Shown here one piece after another: positions 34,439 to 42,850 of a DNA stretch of 64,000 nt (position 1 is the first letter of the stretch; each line of letters starts with the position of its first letter). Both the position numbers and the translations under genes were made by a program. This stretch comes from WHSW01 sp963767285 (lineage in GTDB: Bacteria; Actinomycetota; Thermoleophilia; Solirubrobacterales; 70-9): NCBI GenBank assembly GCA_963767285.1, contig CAVYDJ010000001.1, positions 496,001 through 560,000 of the forward strand, written 5' to 3'. The notes under the pieces were generated by a model. It did not search any database. It saw only the letters and a list, made by a program, of their open reading frames with translations, and had not been told where the DNA came from.

Positions 34439-35265
34439 TGGCCGGCCGCCTGATCGTCTGCCCGACTCCGATCGGCAACCTCGAGGACCTCAGCCCACGG
34501 GCCGCGCGGGCGCTCGAGGAGTCCGACATCGTCGCCTGCGAGGACACCCGCCGCGCGGGACGCCTCTACGAGCGGCTCGATCTCAGTCGCCCGCGGCTGG
34601 TCTCCTATCACGAGCAGAACGAGACCGAGCGGACCCGCCAGCTGGTCGCCCAGATCGAGCGCGGCGCGAAGGTCACGCTGATCTCCGACGCCGGTACGCC
34701 GGTGATCTCCGACCCCGGGTTCCGGCTGATCCGCTCCTGCCTGGAGCGGTCGCTGGAGGTCGAGGTCCTGCCGGGTCCGTCGGCGGTGACGACGGCGCTG
34801 GTCGCCTCGGGGCTGCCCGCCGAGCGCTGGCGCTTCGAGGGCTTCCTGCCGCGCCGGGCCGGTGAGCTCGAGCGGGTGCTCGGCTCGCCCGAGACGGTGG
34901 TCGCGTTCGAGTCGCCCCGGCGGCTCCCCGCCTCGCTCGCGGCGCTCGCGGCGCTGGCGCCCGACCGCGCGGCCGCCGTCTGCCGCGAGCTGACGAAGCT
35001 CCACGAGGAGGTCGTGCGCGGCACGCTCGGCGAGCTGGCGCGGCGCTTTCGCGAGGAGGCGAAGGGCGAGATCGTGGTCGTGATCGCGCCGGCCTCGGCG
35101 GCCGCCGCCTCGGGGGCCGACGTCGCCTTTGCCGTCGACGCGCTGCGCCGCCTCGTCCAGTCGGGCGCCCGCCCCCGGGCGGCAGCGAGCGTCGTCGCCG
35201 CGCTCACCGGGACCCGCGCAAACGACCTCTATCGGGGCTTGACAGGGCGCGATCCGCGCGAGTAG
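34438..35265 (+). CDS. rsmI: 16S rRNA (cytidine-1402 2'-O)-methyltransferase
   Basis: A 275-residue tetrapyrrole-methylase-fold enzyme that adds the 2'-O-methyl on C1402 of 16S rRNA using SAM. Signatures: IVCPTPIGNLEDLSPRAARAL, CEDTRRAGRLYERL, YHEQNE, LISDAGTPVISDPGF and VLPGPSAVTTALVASGLP. A normal C-terminal helical domain follows. Ends 35265; the next transcript is the MCE operon, with a CCCGTAGCGGG hairpin in between but no T-run. Confidence 0.96.
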   Translation: MAGRLIVCPTPIGNLEDLSPRAARALEESDIVACEDTRRAGRLYERLDLSRPRLVSYHEQNETERTRQLVAQIERGAKVTLISDAGTPVISDPGFRLIRSCLERSLEVEVLPGPSAVTTALVASGLPAERWRFEGFLPRRAGELERVLGSPETVVAFESPRRLPASLAALAALAPDRAAAVCRELTKLHEEVVRGTLGELARRFREEAKGEIVVVIAPASAAAASGADVAFAVDALRRLVQSGARPRAAASVVAALTGTRANDLYRGLTGRDPRE

Positions 35266-35385
35266 CCCGTAGCGGGTTAGGTTCGTAAGCATCGCGTTAA
35301 CCCTGCGCGGCCGATTTCGTTAGGCGTCTGCAAGCGATTAGGATGCGCCGCGGGTACAGAGAGACCGTTGATCGGTGCCAGTCTT

Positions 35386-35506
35386 GGGAGGAACGACTCC
35401 TCCCTATGGAGAACGCACGAAGCGAGTGGGTAGAGAGGAGTCAGGCGCGCGCCGTCCCGTTGTGCAGGGAACGCCACCCGAAACCGGAGGTAAGGGACGA
35501 GTCCTG
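35386..35506 (+). promoter_or_regulatory. Structured leader with competing hairpins before the MCE operon
   Basis: The stretch from about 35340 to 35500 has low third-position GC and an amino-acid mix unlike the protein that follows, so it is probably untranslated. A perfect hairpin is GGGAGGA (35386-35392), ACGAC loop, TCCTCCC (35398-35404). An exclusive alternative pairs GACTCCTC (35395-35402) with GAGGAGTC (35435-35442). The Shine-Dalgarno-like GGAGG (35486-35490) could pair with CCTCC (35399-35403). ACCG/CGGT (35364-35376) is a further small hairpin. It matches no riboswitch class I know. Confidence 0.5.
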
Positions 35507-36853
35507 GTTAGGCTCGCCGGGTTCGGCGCCCTGATCCTGGCCGTAGTCCTGGTCGGCATGGTCCTGTTCGGCGGCGACTCCGGGACCTCCTACAAGCTGC
35601 TGTTCGAGACCGGCGGCCAGCTCGTGCCCGGCAACCAGGTCCTGGTCGGCGGCCAGCCGATCGGCACCGTCGATTCGATCGCCCTCACGAACGACGCCCA
35701 GGCCGAGGTCGAGATCACCCTCGACGAGCCCTTGCACGAGGGCACCACGGCGACCGTGCGAGCGACCTCGCTGTCGGGGATCGCCAATCGCTACGTCTCG
35801 ATCTCGCCCGGCCCGAACTCGAACCCCGAGCTCCCGGCCGGCGCGACCCTGCCCACCGACAAGACGACCTCGCCGGTTGACCTCGACCAGCTCTTCGACA
35901 CGCTCAACAAGCGCACCCGGGTCGGCCTGCAGGACTTCATCCAGGGCCAGGCGACGGTCTACAGCGGCAACAACGAGGAGGCGCGGGAGACCTACAGGTA
36001 CTTCGCGCCCAGCCTGCAGGAGAGCACGAAGCTGTTCGCGGAGCTGAACGCGGACCAGGAGATGCTGAGCCGCTTCCTGGTCAGCGGCTCGCAGGTGTTC
36101 GAGACGATCGCATCGCGGCGTGACGACCTCGCCTCGCTCACCTCGAACGCGAACGAGGCGTTCGGGGCGATCGCGCGCGAGAACGAGGCCTTCGCCGAGA
36201 CGATCTCGCTCCTGCCTCCGACCTTCCGCCAGGCGAACACCAGCTTCGTGAACCTGCGGGCCGCGCTCGACGACCTCGATCCGCTGATCGCCGACACCGG
36301 CGAGGTCGCCCCGGAGCTGGCCCCGTTCCTGCGCAGCCTGCGGCCGGTGCTCAACGACGCCGAGCCGGTGCTCGACGACGTCACGCTCAGCCTCAAGCGC
36401 CCGGGCGCCAACAACGACCTCGCCGACTCGCTGCGGATCCTGCCCGGCGTCGAGCAGTCGGCCCGCAAGGCGGTCGATCCGACGCTCGACGCGCTCGCCG
36501 ACTCCCAGCACATCGTCGAGTTCATCCGCCCGTACTCGCCCGACTTCTTCGGCGCGCTCGGCAAGATCGGGGCGGCCACGGGCTACTACGACATCAACGG
36601 CCACTACCTGCGCGCCCAGCCGGCGGGCGGCAACGTCTTCGACTACAACGAGATCACGAGCGAGCTGGAGCCGATCACGCTCGACCAGCAGTACGACGCC
36701 TTCGCCGCGATGGGGTTCGGGCCGTTCATCCGCTGCCCGGGCGGCGCCCTCCAGGCAAACGAGGGCTGGCCGAGCCCGACCGACCATCCGTTCACCGACG
36801 ACGGCGCCCTCGAAGGTGAATGCGATCCCGACCAGGTGCCCCCGGGGCCATGA
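35462..36853 (+). CDS. MCE/MlaD-domain protein, first of six
   Basis: About 463 residues: one N-terminal membrane helix (GFGALILAVVLVGMVLF), a MlaD/MCE domain just after it (YKLLFETGGQLVPGNQVLVG, GQPIGTVDSI), then a long helical region and a C-terminal tail. MCE proteins build lipid-transport tubes; in mycobacteria six different subunits form one needle. The start is uncertain: GTG 35375, 35426 and 35462 are in frame, but codon use before ~35500 looks non-coding. A strong GGAGG at 35486 has only a CTG (35504) downstream, so a CTG start is possible. Stop overlaps the next start (ATGA). Confidence 0.88.
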   Translation: MQGTPPETGGKGRVLVRLAGFGALILAVVLVGMVLFGGDSGTSYKLLFETGGQLVPGNQVLVGGQPIGTVDSIALTNDAQAEVEITLDEPLHEGTTATVRATSLSGIANRYVSISPGPNSNPELPAGATLPTDKTTSPVDLDQLFDTLNKRTRVGLQDFIQGQATVYSGNNEEARETYRYFAPSLQESTKLFAELNADQEMLSRFLVSGSQVFETIASRRDDLASLTSNANEAFGAIARENEAFAETISLLPPTFRQANTSFVNLRAALDDLDPLIADTGEVAPELAPFLRSLRPVLNDAEPVLDDVTLSLKRPGANNDLADSLRILPGVEQSARKAVDPTLDALADSQHIVEFIRPYSPDFFGALGKIGAATGYYDINGHYLRAQPAGGNVFDYNEITSELEPITLDQQYDAFAAMGFGPFIRCPGGALQANEGWPSPTDHPFTDDGALEGECDPDQVPPGP

Positions 36854-38493
36854 GGCGGATCGCTGCCATCATCGGCGCGCTGTTCGCGATCACCGCGCTG
36901 TTCGTCGCGGGCAGCGCCGCGGGCGGCGAGGAGGGGACCTACGAGGTCCGTGCGGTCTTCGACAACGCCGCCTTCACGGTCACCGGCGAGGACGTCCGGA
37001 TCGCCGGAGCGAAGGTCGGCTCGGTCGCCGAGATCGACATCACCGGCGAGGGCGAGCCGGCGCTGCAGGACGGCCAGCCGGACCCGGGCAAGGCCGTGCT
37101 CGTGCTGAGGATCGACGACCCGGGCTTCCAGGACTTCCGCGAGGACGCCTCGTGCCTGATCCGCCCGCAGTCGCTGATCGGCGAGAAGTTCGTCGAGTGC
37201 GAGCCGACCCAGCCCCGCGCTCCCGGCACCGAGGCGCCGCCGGCGCTCGAGCAGATCGCCGACGGCGAGCCCGGCGAGGGCCAGTACCTGCTGCCGCTCG
37301 AGAACAACGGCAAGACGGTCGACCTCGACCTGCTCAACAACATCCAGAACGATTCCTATCCGGACCGCTTCCGGCTCATCCTCAACGACCTCGGCGCAGG
37401 CTTCGCGGCCCGCGGCGACGAGCTGGCGGAGATCATCGAGCGCGCGAACCCGGCGCTGGCCGAGCTCAACCGCGTGCTCGCGATCCTCGCCAGCCAGAAC
37501 AAGCGGCTCGCCGACCTCGCCACCGACGGCGACGCGATCGTGACCGCGCTGGCGCGCCGCAAGGAGAACGTCGCCGGCTTCATCAACTCCTCGACCGTGG
37601 TCGGAGCGGCGACCGCCGAGCGGCGGGCCGAGCTCTCCGAGGGCTTCGCGAAGCTGCCCGGGTTCCTGCGCGAGCTGCGCTCGACGATGACCGAGCTGCA
37701 GTCGTTCTCCGAGGCCGCGACGCCGGTCTTCGCCGACCTCGGCGCGGCGGCCCCGTCGCTGACCAAGCTGAACGAGGTCGCGCAGCCGTTCTCGGCCGCG
37801 TCGACCCGCTCCCTGGTCTCGCTCGGCAACGCGGCGAAGGGGACGGGCGCGCCGCTGAAGGCCTCGGACCCGGTGATCAAGCAGATCCGCGGCCTCGCCA
37901 AGGACGCCGCCCCGACGACGCAGACGCTCGGCAAGTTCCTCGCCAACCTGCGCAAGACCGACGGCTACCAGAACCTGTTCCGGACGATCTTCGGGCTCGC
38001 CGGTGTGACCAACGGGTTCGACCAGTACGGCCACTTCCTGCGCGCCCTGATCCCGCTGCAGAACTGCTTCGACTACCGCTCGATCCCCCAGTCGGGCTGC
38101 AGCGCGAAGTTCCCGGGCACGATCGATACGACGAAGGCAAGCCTGCTCGAGGAAGACGACGACAAGCGCACCAAGCGCGACCGTGGCGACGACACGCGCG
38201 AGGAGTCGCCGACTCAGGCGCCGAACGAGAGCGATGAGGACTCCGACGTGGAGTCGACGGTGGAGCCGGCCGATCCCACCGAGCCCGTGGTGCCACCCGC
38301 GCCCGGCGAGCCGGCGGCGCCCGAGCCGGGTGTCGATGCCGCCCCGAGCGCCCCGCAGACCGCCCCGCCGAGCGAGGGCGAGGTCGGCGTCGACAGCGGC
38401 CCGCGGTTGCGCGCGGCGCGCAACATCCTCGACTTCCTGATCGGCGACCCGGGCGGCGAGCGCCGGGGCAAGCGCGGAGGCGGGAAGCGATGA
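36850..38493 (+). CDS. MCE/MlaD-domain protein, second of six
   Basis: A 547-residue protein: N-terminal helix (IAAIIGALFAITALFVAG), MCE domain (YEVRAVFDNAAFTVTGEDVR, IAGAKVGSVAEID), helical stalk with many ELA/ERA heptad-like segments, and a long Pro/Glu/Asp-rich C-terminus (from about 440) with basic KRGGGKR ending. A second start upstream (36820) only adds an odd basic N-terminus; ATG 36850, in the ATGA overlap, is preferred. The acidic/proline tail is unlike the other five proteins and may protrude or bind the wall. Confidence 0.9.
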   Translation: MRRIAAIIGALFAITALFVAGSAAGGEEGTYEVRAVFDNAAFTVTGEDVRIAGAKVGSVAEIDITGEGEPALQDGQPDPGKAVLVLRIDDPGFQDFREDASCLIRPQSLIGEKFVECEPTQPRAPGTEAPPALEQIADGEPGEGQYLLPLENNGKTVDLDLLNNIQNDSYPDRFRLILNDLGAGFAARGDELAEIIERANPALAELNRVLAILASQNKRLADLATDGDAIVTALARRKENVAGFINSSTVVGAATAERRAELSEGFAKLPGFLRELRSTMTELQSFSEAATPVFADLGAAAPSLTKLNEVAQPFSAASTRSLVSLGNAAKGTGAPLKASDPVIKQIRGLAKDAAPTTQTLGKFLANLRKTDGYQNLFRTIFGLAGVTNGFDQYGHFLRALIPLQNCFDYRSIPQSGCSAKFPGTIDTTKASLLEEDDDKRTKRDRGDDTREESPTQAPNESDEDSDVESTVEPADPTEPVVPPAPGEPAAPEPGVDAAPSAPQTAPPSEGEVGVDSGPRLRAARNILDFLIGDPGGERRGKRGGGKR

Positions 38494-39915
38494 GGGGCCG
38501 CGGAGCGGGCCTGACCGCGAGCCCGACGATGGTCGGGGCCCTGACCGTGATGGTCGTGATCCTCGCGGTCTTCCTCGCCTACAACGCCAACAACGGGCTG
38601 CCCTTCGTGCCGTCCTACCGGGTCTCGGTCGACGTCCCAAACGCCGACCTGATGGTGCCGGGCAACGACGTCCGCGTCGGCGGCGTGCGCGCCGGGGTGG
38701 TCGAGAGCATCGAGCCGCAGCAGGACGAGGATGGCAACCTCAGCGCCCGGCTCGACCTGAAGCTGACTCCCGACCTCGACCCGCTGCCCGTCGACTCGAC
38801 CTTCATCGTCCGCGCCCGCTCGGCGCTCGGCCTCAAGTACCTGGAGATCAACAAGGGGACCGCGTCGGACGGTTTCCCGCAGGGCTCCGTGATCTCGATC
38901 GACCAGGTCAGGCCGGAGCCGGTCGAGATCGACGAGGTGCTCAACACCTTCGACGAGACGACCCGGGTGGCCATCCGCCAGAACCTGTTCGAGTTCGGCA
39001 ACGCGGTCGCCGGCCGCGGACCGCAGCTCAACAGCGCGATCGGCCGGCTGCCGGCCGTCCTCGAGCTGCTCGAGCCGGTGGCGCGCAATCTCGCCGACCC
39101 CGACACGGGCCTGGAGCGGTTCATCGTCGCGATCGCCGCGGCCTCGGCCGAGGTCGCGCCGGTCGCCGAGACGCAGGCGCAGCTGTTCGTCGACCTGGAC
39201 ACCACGTTTACGGCGCTCGCCGAGGTCGCGCGCCCGTTCATCCAGGAGACGATCTCCGAGTCGCCGCCGACGCTTGACGCCGGCACCCGGGCGTTCCCGG
39301 TGATCCGACCGTTCCTGGCCGACAGCGCGGAGCTGTTCACGCTGCTCGAGCCCGGGGTCGAGACGCTCGCCGAGGTCGCGCCGCCGCTGTCGGACACCCT
39401 GATCAAGGGGACGCCGGTGCTCGAGGACTCGCCCGACGTTCAACAAGCAGCTGCCGCCGACGGCAGAGGCGCTGCTGGCGTTCAACAACGACGCCGGCGT
39501 TCGCGGCGGGCTCAGCCGCCTGGACGAGACGGTCGACATCTTCGGGCCGACGGTGCGCTTCATCGCCCCCGCCCAGACCGTCTGCAACTACGGCAGCCTC
39601 GTGGTCCGCAACCTCGCCAGCGCGGTCGCGCAGGGCAGCGCCGGCGGGCGCTGGCAGCGGCTGACCGTGTTCGAGCCGCCGGAGGGCCCCAACAACGAGG
39701 GCTCCTACGCGTCCGCGCCGGCCAATGGCGGGGGTTCCGACCCCGACCAGGACAACTTCCTGCACTACAACCCGTATCCCAACACCGCCGCGCCGGGCCA
39801 GACGTTCGAGTGCGAGGCCGGCAACGAGCCGTACAAGGTCGGCCAGCAGGTGATCGGCAACCCGCCCGGCAACCAGGGCACCGCGACCGACGGCCAGCCG
39901 GGGAGCGGCGGCTGA
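38490..39915 (+). CDS. MCE/MlaD-domain protein, third of six, frameshifted
   Basis: The first 315 or so codons are a normal MCE protein (TMVGALTVMVVILAVFLAY helix; YRVSVDVPNADLMVPGNDVR domain). At 39432-39434 a CCC run takes the frame into an Arg-rich nonsense register. Removing one C restores SPTFNKQLPPTAEALLAFNN, continuing to a normal end (IAPAQTVCNYGSLVVRNLAS, EGPNNEGSYASAPANGGG) at a TGA (39913-39915) that overlaps the next start. So the gene is intact except for one extra base. As written the frame runs on into the fourth MCE gene, giving a false ~980-residue product. Sequencing error or real inactivation cannot be told apart. Confidence 0.85.
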
Positions 39916-41441
39916 TGGCGCTGTTCCGACGCAGCAAGGGCCCGAACCCGAACCGCCCGGCGCCCGACGAGCGCATCTGGGGCCGCCACTACACCGGGAT
40001 CTCGCCGTGGGTCTTCGGCTTCTTCATCGTCGTCCTGCTCTCGATCCTCACCTACCTCGCGTTCGCGAAGTCGCTGCCGTGGTCGAGCCCGGGCTACGAG
40101 CTGAAGGCCACGTTCGAGAACGCCGCGACCCTGCGCAAGACCTCGCCGGTGCGGATCGCCGGCGTGAACGTCGGCGAGGTGACCGGCGTCGAGGCGGAAG
40201 GCGACGCCGTCACCGTCACCTTCTCGGTCGACGAGGACGGCCAGCCGATCCACGACGACGCCGAGGCCGAGATCCGCCCGCGGCTGTTCCTCGAGGGCAA
40301 CTGGTTCATCGACCTGCGCCCGGGCAGCCCGAGCGCACCCGAGCTCTCCGACGGCGACACGATCCCGGTCACCCGGACCTCGACCGCGGTCCAGCTCGAC
40401 GAGGTGCTGACGGCGCTGCAGCAGCCCACCCGCAAGGGCCTGCAGCAGACGCTGATCGGGTTCGGCAAGGCGCTCAACTACGTTCCGACCGAGGCCGAGG
40501 ACATCGGCCAGGACCCCGACGTCCAGGGCGAGAGCGCCGCCGAGTCGCTCAACGACGCGTTCGTCTACGGCGGCCCCGCCGGCCGCAGCACCGCGATCGT
40601 CTCGCGAGCGCTGCGCGGAGAGAACCCCGGCGACCTGACCCGCTTCATCCGCTCGACCGGCGAGGTGTTCGTCAAGCTCGACGCCGCCGGCGACGACCTC
40701 GGCGAGCTCATCTCCAACTTCAACACCTTCGCCGGCGCGCTCGCGAACGAGTCGGAGAACCTCTCGCTGACGATCAGCGAGCTGCCGCCCACGCTCGAGA
40801 CGACCGAGCGATCGCTCGCCGACCTCAACGACTCGCTCCCGGCGATCCGAGCGCTGGCGATCGTCTCGCGCCCGGGGATCCAGGAGCTGCCGGCGACGAT
40901 CGACGCCTTCGAGCCGTGGCTCGACCAGACCAGCCTGCTGCTGCGCGACAGCGAGCTCGGCGGGCTGGCCAAGCTCCTGAAGAGCTCCTCGCCCGGACTC
41001 GCCAAGGCGGCGGCCGCCTCGAAGCAGCTCTTCCCCGAGACGCTCGCCCTGTCGCGGTGCTCGAACGACATCCTGATCCCGACCTCCGACACCCCGATCA
41101 CCGCCGACGCCACCTGGAGCACCGGGCAGCCGAACTTCTACGAGTTCTTCTACGGCCTCGTCGCCCTGTCGGGCGCCGGCCAGGGCTTCGACGGCAACGG
41201 TCCCTACCTGCGGATCCAGGCCGGCGGCGGCCCGGAGCTCGTCCAGAACCCCAACCCGACCGGCCAGCCCTCCAACCAGGTCAACTTCACGACCACCATC
41301 GAGCCGCCTGAGGGGATCCAGCCGGTGCTCGGCTCGACCCCGCCGTTCCGGATGGACGTCCCCTGCCACAAGAACGCCCTCCCCAACCTCAACGGGCCCG
41401 CCGCCGCGGTTGGCCCGCCCGACCTGGTGCCCTCCAACTGA
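39915..41441 (+). CDS. MCE/MlaD-domain protein, fourth of six
   Basis: A 508-residue protein. It has a ~45-residue basic cytoplasmic start (MALFRRSKGPNPNRP), a helix (GFFIVVLLSILTYLAFA), an MCE domain (YELKATFENAATLRKTSPVR, IAGVNVGEVTGVE), a helical region and a Pro/Gly C-terminus. Lacking the lone cysteine of a lipoprotein, it is anchored by its helix. ATG 39915 overlaps the previous stop (TGATG), which confirms that the true frame of the third gene ended there. It shares frame with the shifted third gene. Confidence 0.92.
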   Translation: MALFRRSKGPNPNRPAPDERIWGRHYTGISPWVFGFFIVVLLSILTYLAFAKSLPWSSPGYELKATFENAATLRKTSPVRIAGVNVGEVTGVEAEGDAVTVTFSVDEDGQPIHDDAEAEIRPRLFLEGNWFIDLRPGSPSAPELSDGDTIPVTRTSTAVQLDEVLTALQQPTRKGLQQTLIGFGKALNYVPTEAEDIGQDPDVQGESAAESLNDAFVYGGPAGRSTAIVSRALRGENPGDLTRFIRSTGEVFVKLDAAGDDLGELISNFNTFAGALANESENLSLTISELPPTLETTERSLADLNDSLPAIRALAIVSRPGIQELPATIDAFEPWLDQTSLLLRDSELGGLAKLLKSSSPGLAKAAAASKQLFPETLALSRCSNDILIPTSDTPITADATWSTGQPNFYEFFYGLVALSGAGQGFDGNGPYLRIQAGGGPELVQNPNPTGQPSNQVNFTTTIEPPEGIQPVLGSTPPFRMDVPCHKNALPNLNGPAAAVGPPDLVPSN

Positions 41442-42850
41442 TGAAGCGAGCGATCCGCGAACACCTGACCGACTTCATCGCGATCGCGGCGCTGATCGTC
41501 TTCGGCTTCGCGGTGGCCGGGTACATCCTCTCCCAGCAGCAGCAGCCGTATCCGTCCTGGATCCCCTTCCTCGGCGACGAGCGCTTCGAGCTGAAGGCCG
41601 AGATGGAGACCGCGCAGGCGGTCACCCCGGGACAGGGCCAGACGGTCAACATCTCCGGCGTCAAGGCGGGCGACATCTCCGAGGTCGAGCTCGTGAACGG
41701 TGTCGCGGTCGTGACGATGCTGATCGAGACCCAGTACTCCGACCTGATCCACACCGACGCGACCGTGCTGCTGCGGCCGCGAACCGGCCTCCAGGACATG
41801 ACGATGGAGCTCGATCCGGGCCAGGACGGCCCCGTGATCGAGGAGGGCGCGACGATCCCGCTCTCGCAGACCGAGCCGAACGTCAACCCCGACCAGATCC
41901 TCGCCGCGCTCGACGCCGACACCCGCGCCTACCTGCAGCTGCTGTTGCAGGCGGGCGGCGAGGGCCTGGGCGGCCGCGGCAAGGAGTTCTCGGCCGGCCT
42001 GCGGCGCTTCGAGCCGCTGGGCCGCGACCTGGCGGCGATCAACGTCGAGCTGGCCAAGCGGCGCCAGAACATCGCGCGCTCGATCACGAGCTTCGGCGAG
42101 CTCGCCGAGGTGCTCGCCCGCAGCGACACGCAGCTGACGGAGTGGGTGACCGCACAGAGCGAGGCGATCGGCGGCTTCGCCGACGAGGCCGACGCGATCG
42201 AGGAGTCGCTGCGCGAGCTGCCCTCGACGCTGCAGACGACCCAGGAGGCGCTCGACAGCGCCGACGAGTTCGCGATCGTCTCCGGCCAGGCGTCCGAGGA
42301 GCTGATCCCGGCCGCGCAGACGTTCGCGCCGGCTCAGGTCTCCCTGCAGCGGTTCCTGACCAAGACCGTGGGCCCGATCGAGAACCAGATCCGCCCGTTC
42401 TCGCGCATCGCGCAGCCCCCGATCCGCCACCTCAAGCAGGCCGCGGACCCGCTCGCCAAGACGGCGAAGGGAACCGCGAAGACGCTCAGCGAGCTCAACA
42501 ACCTCTTCAACGCCTGGGCCTACAACCCGCCCGGCGGCGAGGAGGGCTACCTGTTCTGGACCGCGTGGCTGAACCACAACGCCAACAACGCGGCGCTGAT
42601 CCAGGACGCGACCTCGCCGCTCCCGCGCGGCGTGGTGCTCCAGTCCTGCGCCACGGCGGAACTGGCCGAGCAGCTCTCCGTCGCCCGCCCGTTCATCAAG
42701 ACGCTGCAGCAGTACACCAACGTGCCGCAGAGCCCGATCATCTGCCCGCTCGACCCGAGCGACGTGCCGCCGCTGTTCCGCACCGAGCGCTACCTCGAAC
42801 AGATGGGCCTCGACACCAGCAACCTGGAAGCGAACGGCGATGGAGACTAG
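41441..42850 (+). CDS. MCE/MlaD-domain protein, fifth of six
   Basis: A 469-residue MCE protein. The N-terminal helix is FIAIAALIVFGFAVAGYIL (residues 12-30), the MCE domain follows (FELKAEMETAQAVTPGQGQT, NISGVKAGDISEVELVNG), and the stalk is rich in Glu/Ala/Leu helices. It ends 11 bases inside the next gene. C-terminal region contains two cysteines (SCATAEL, IICPLDPS) that may form a disulfide outside the membrane. Confidence 0.92.
   Translation: MKRAIREHLTDFIAIAALIVFGFAVAGYILSQQQQPYPSWIPFLGDERFELKAEMETAQAVTPGQGQTVNISGVKAGDISEVELVNGVAVVTMLIETQYSDLIHTDATVLLRPRTGLQDMTMELDPGQDGPVIEEGATIPLSQTEPNVNPDQILAALDADTRAYLQLLLQAGGEGLGGRGKEFSAGLRRFEPLGRDLAAINVELAKRRQNIARSITSFGELAEVLARSDTQLTEWVTAQSEAIGGFADEADAIEESLRELPSTLQTTQEALDSADEFAIVSGQASEELIPAAQTFAPAQVSLQRFLTKTVGPIENQIRPFSRIAQPPIRHLKQAADPLAKTAKGTAKTLSELNNLFNAWAYNPPGGEEGYLFWTAWLNHNANNAALIQDATSPLPRGVVLQSCATAELAEQLSVARPFIKTLQQYTNVPQSPIICPLDPSDVPPLFRTERYLEQMGLDTSNLEANGDGD

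Noticed and set aside
35340..35510. Known riboswitch (cobalamin, TPP, SAM, c-di-GMP, c-di-AMP) in the MCE leader
   Set aside because: I could not find the conserved cores of these classes; only the competing hairpins are supported.
38490..41441. A single ~980-residue double MCE protein
   Set aside because: The middle ~160 residues are shifted-frame nonsense; the normal continuation exists one base off and ends at the next gene's overlap.
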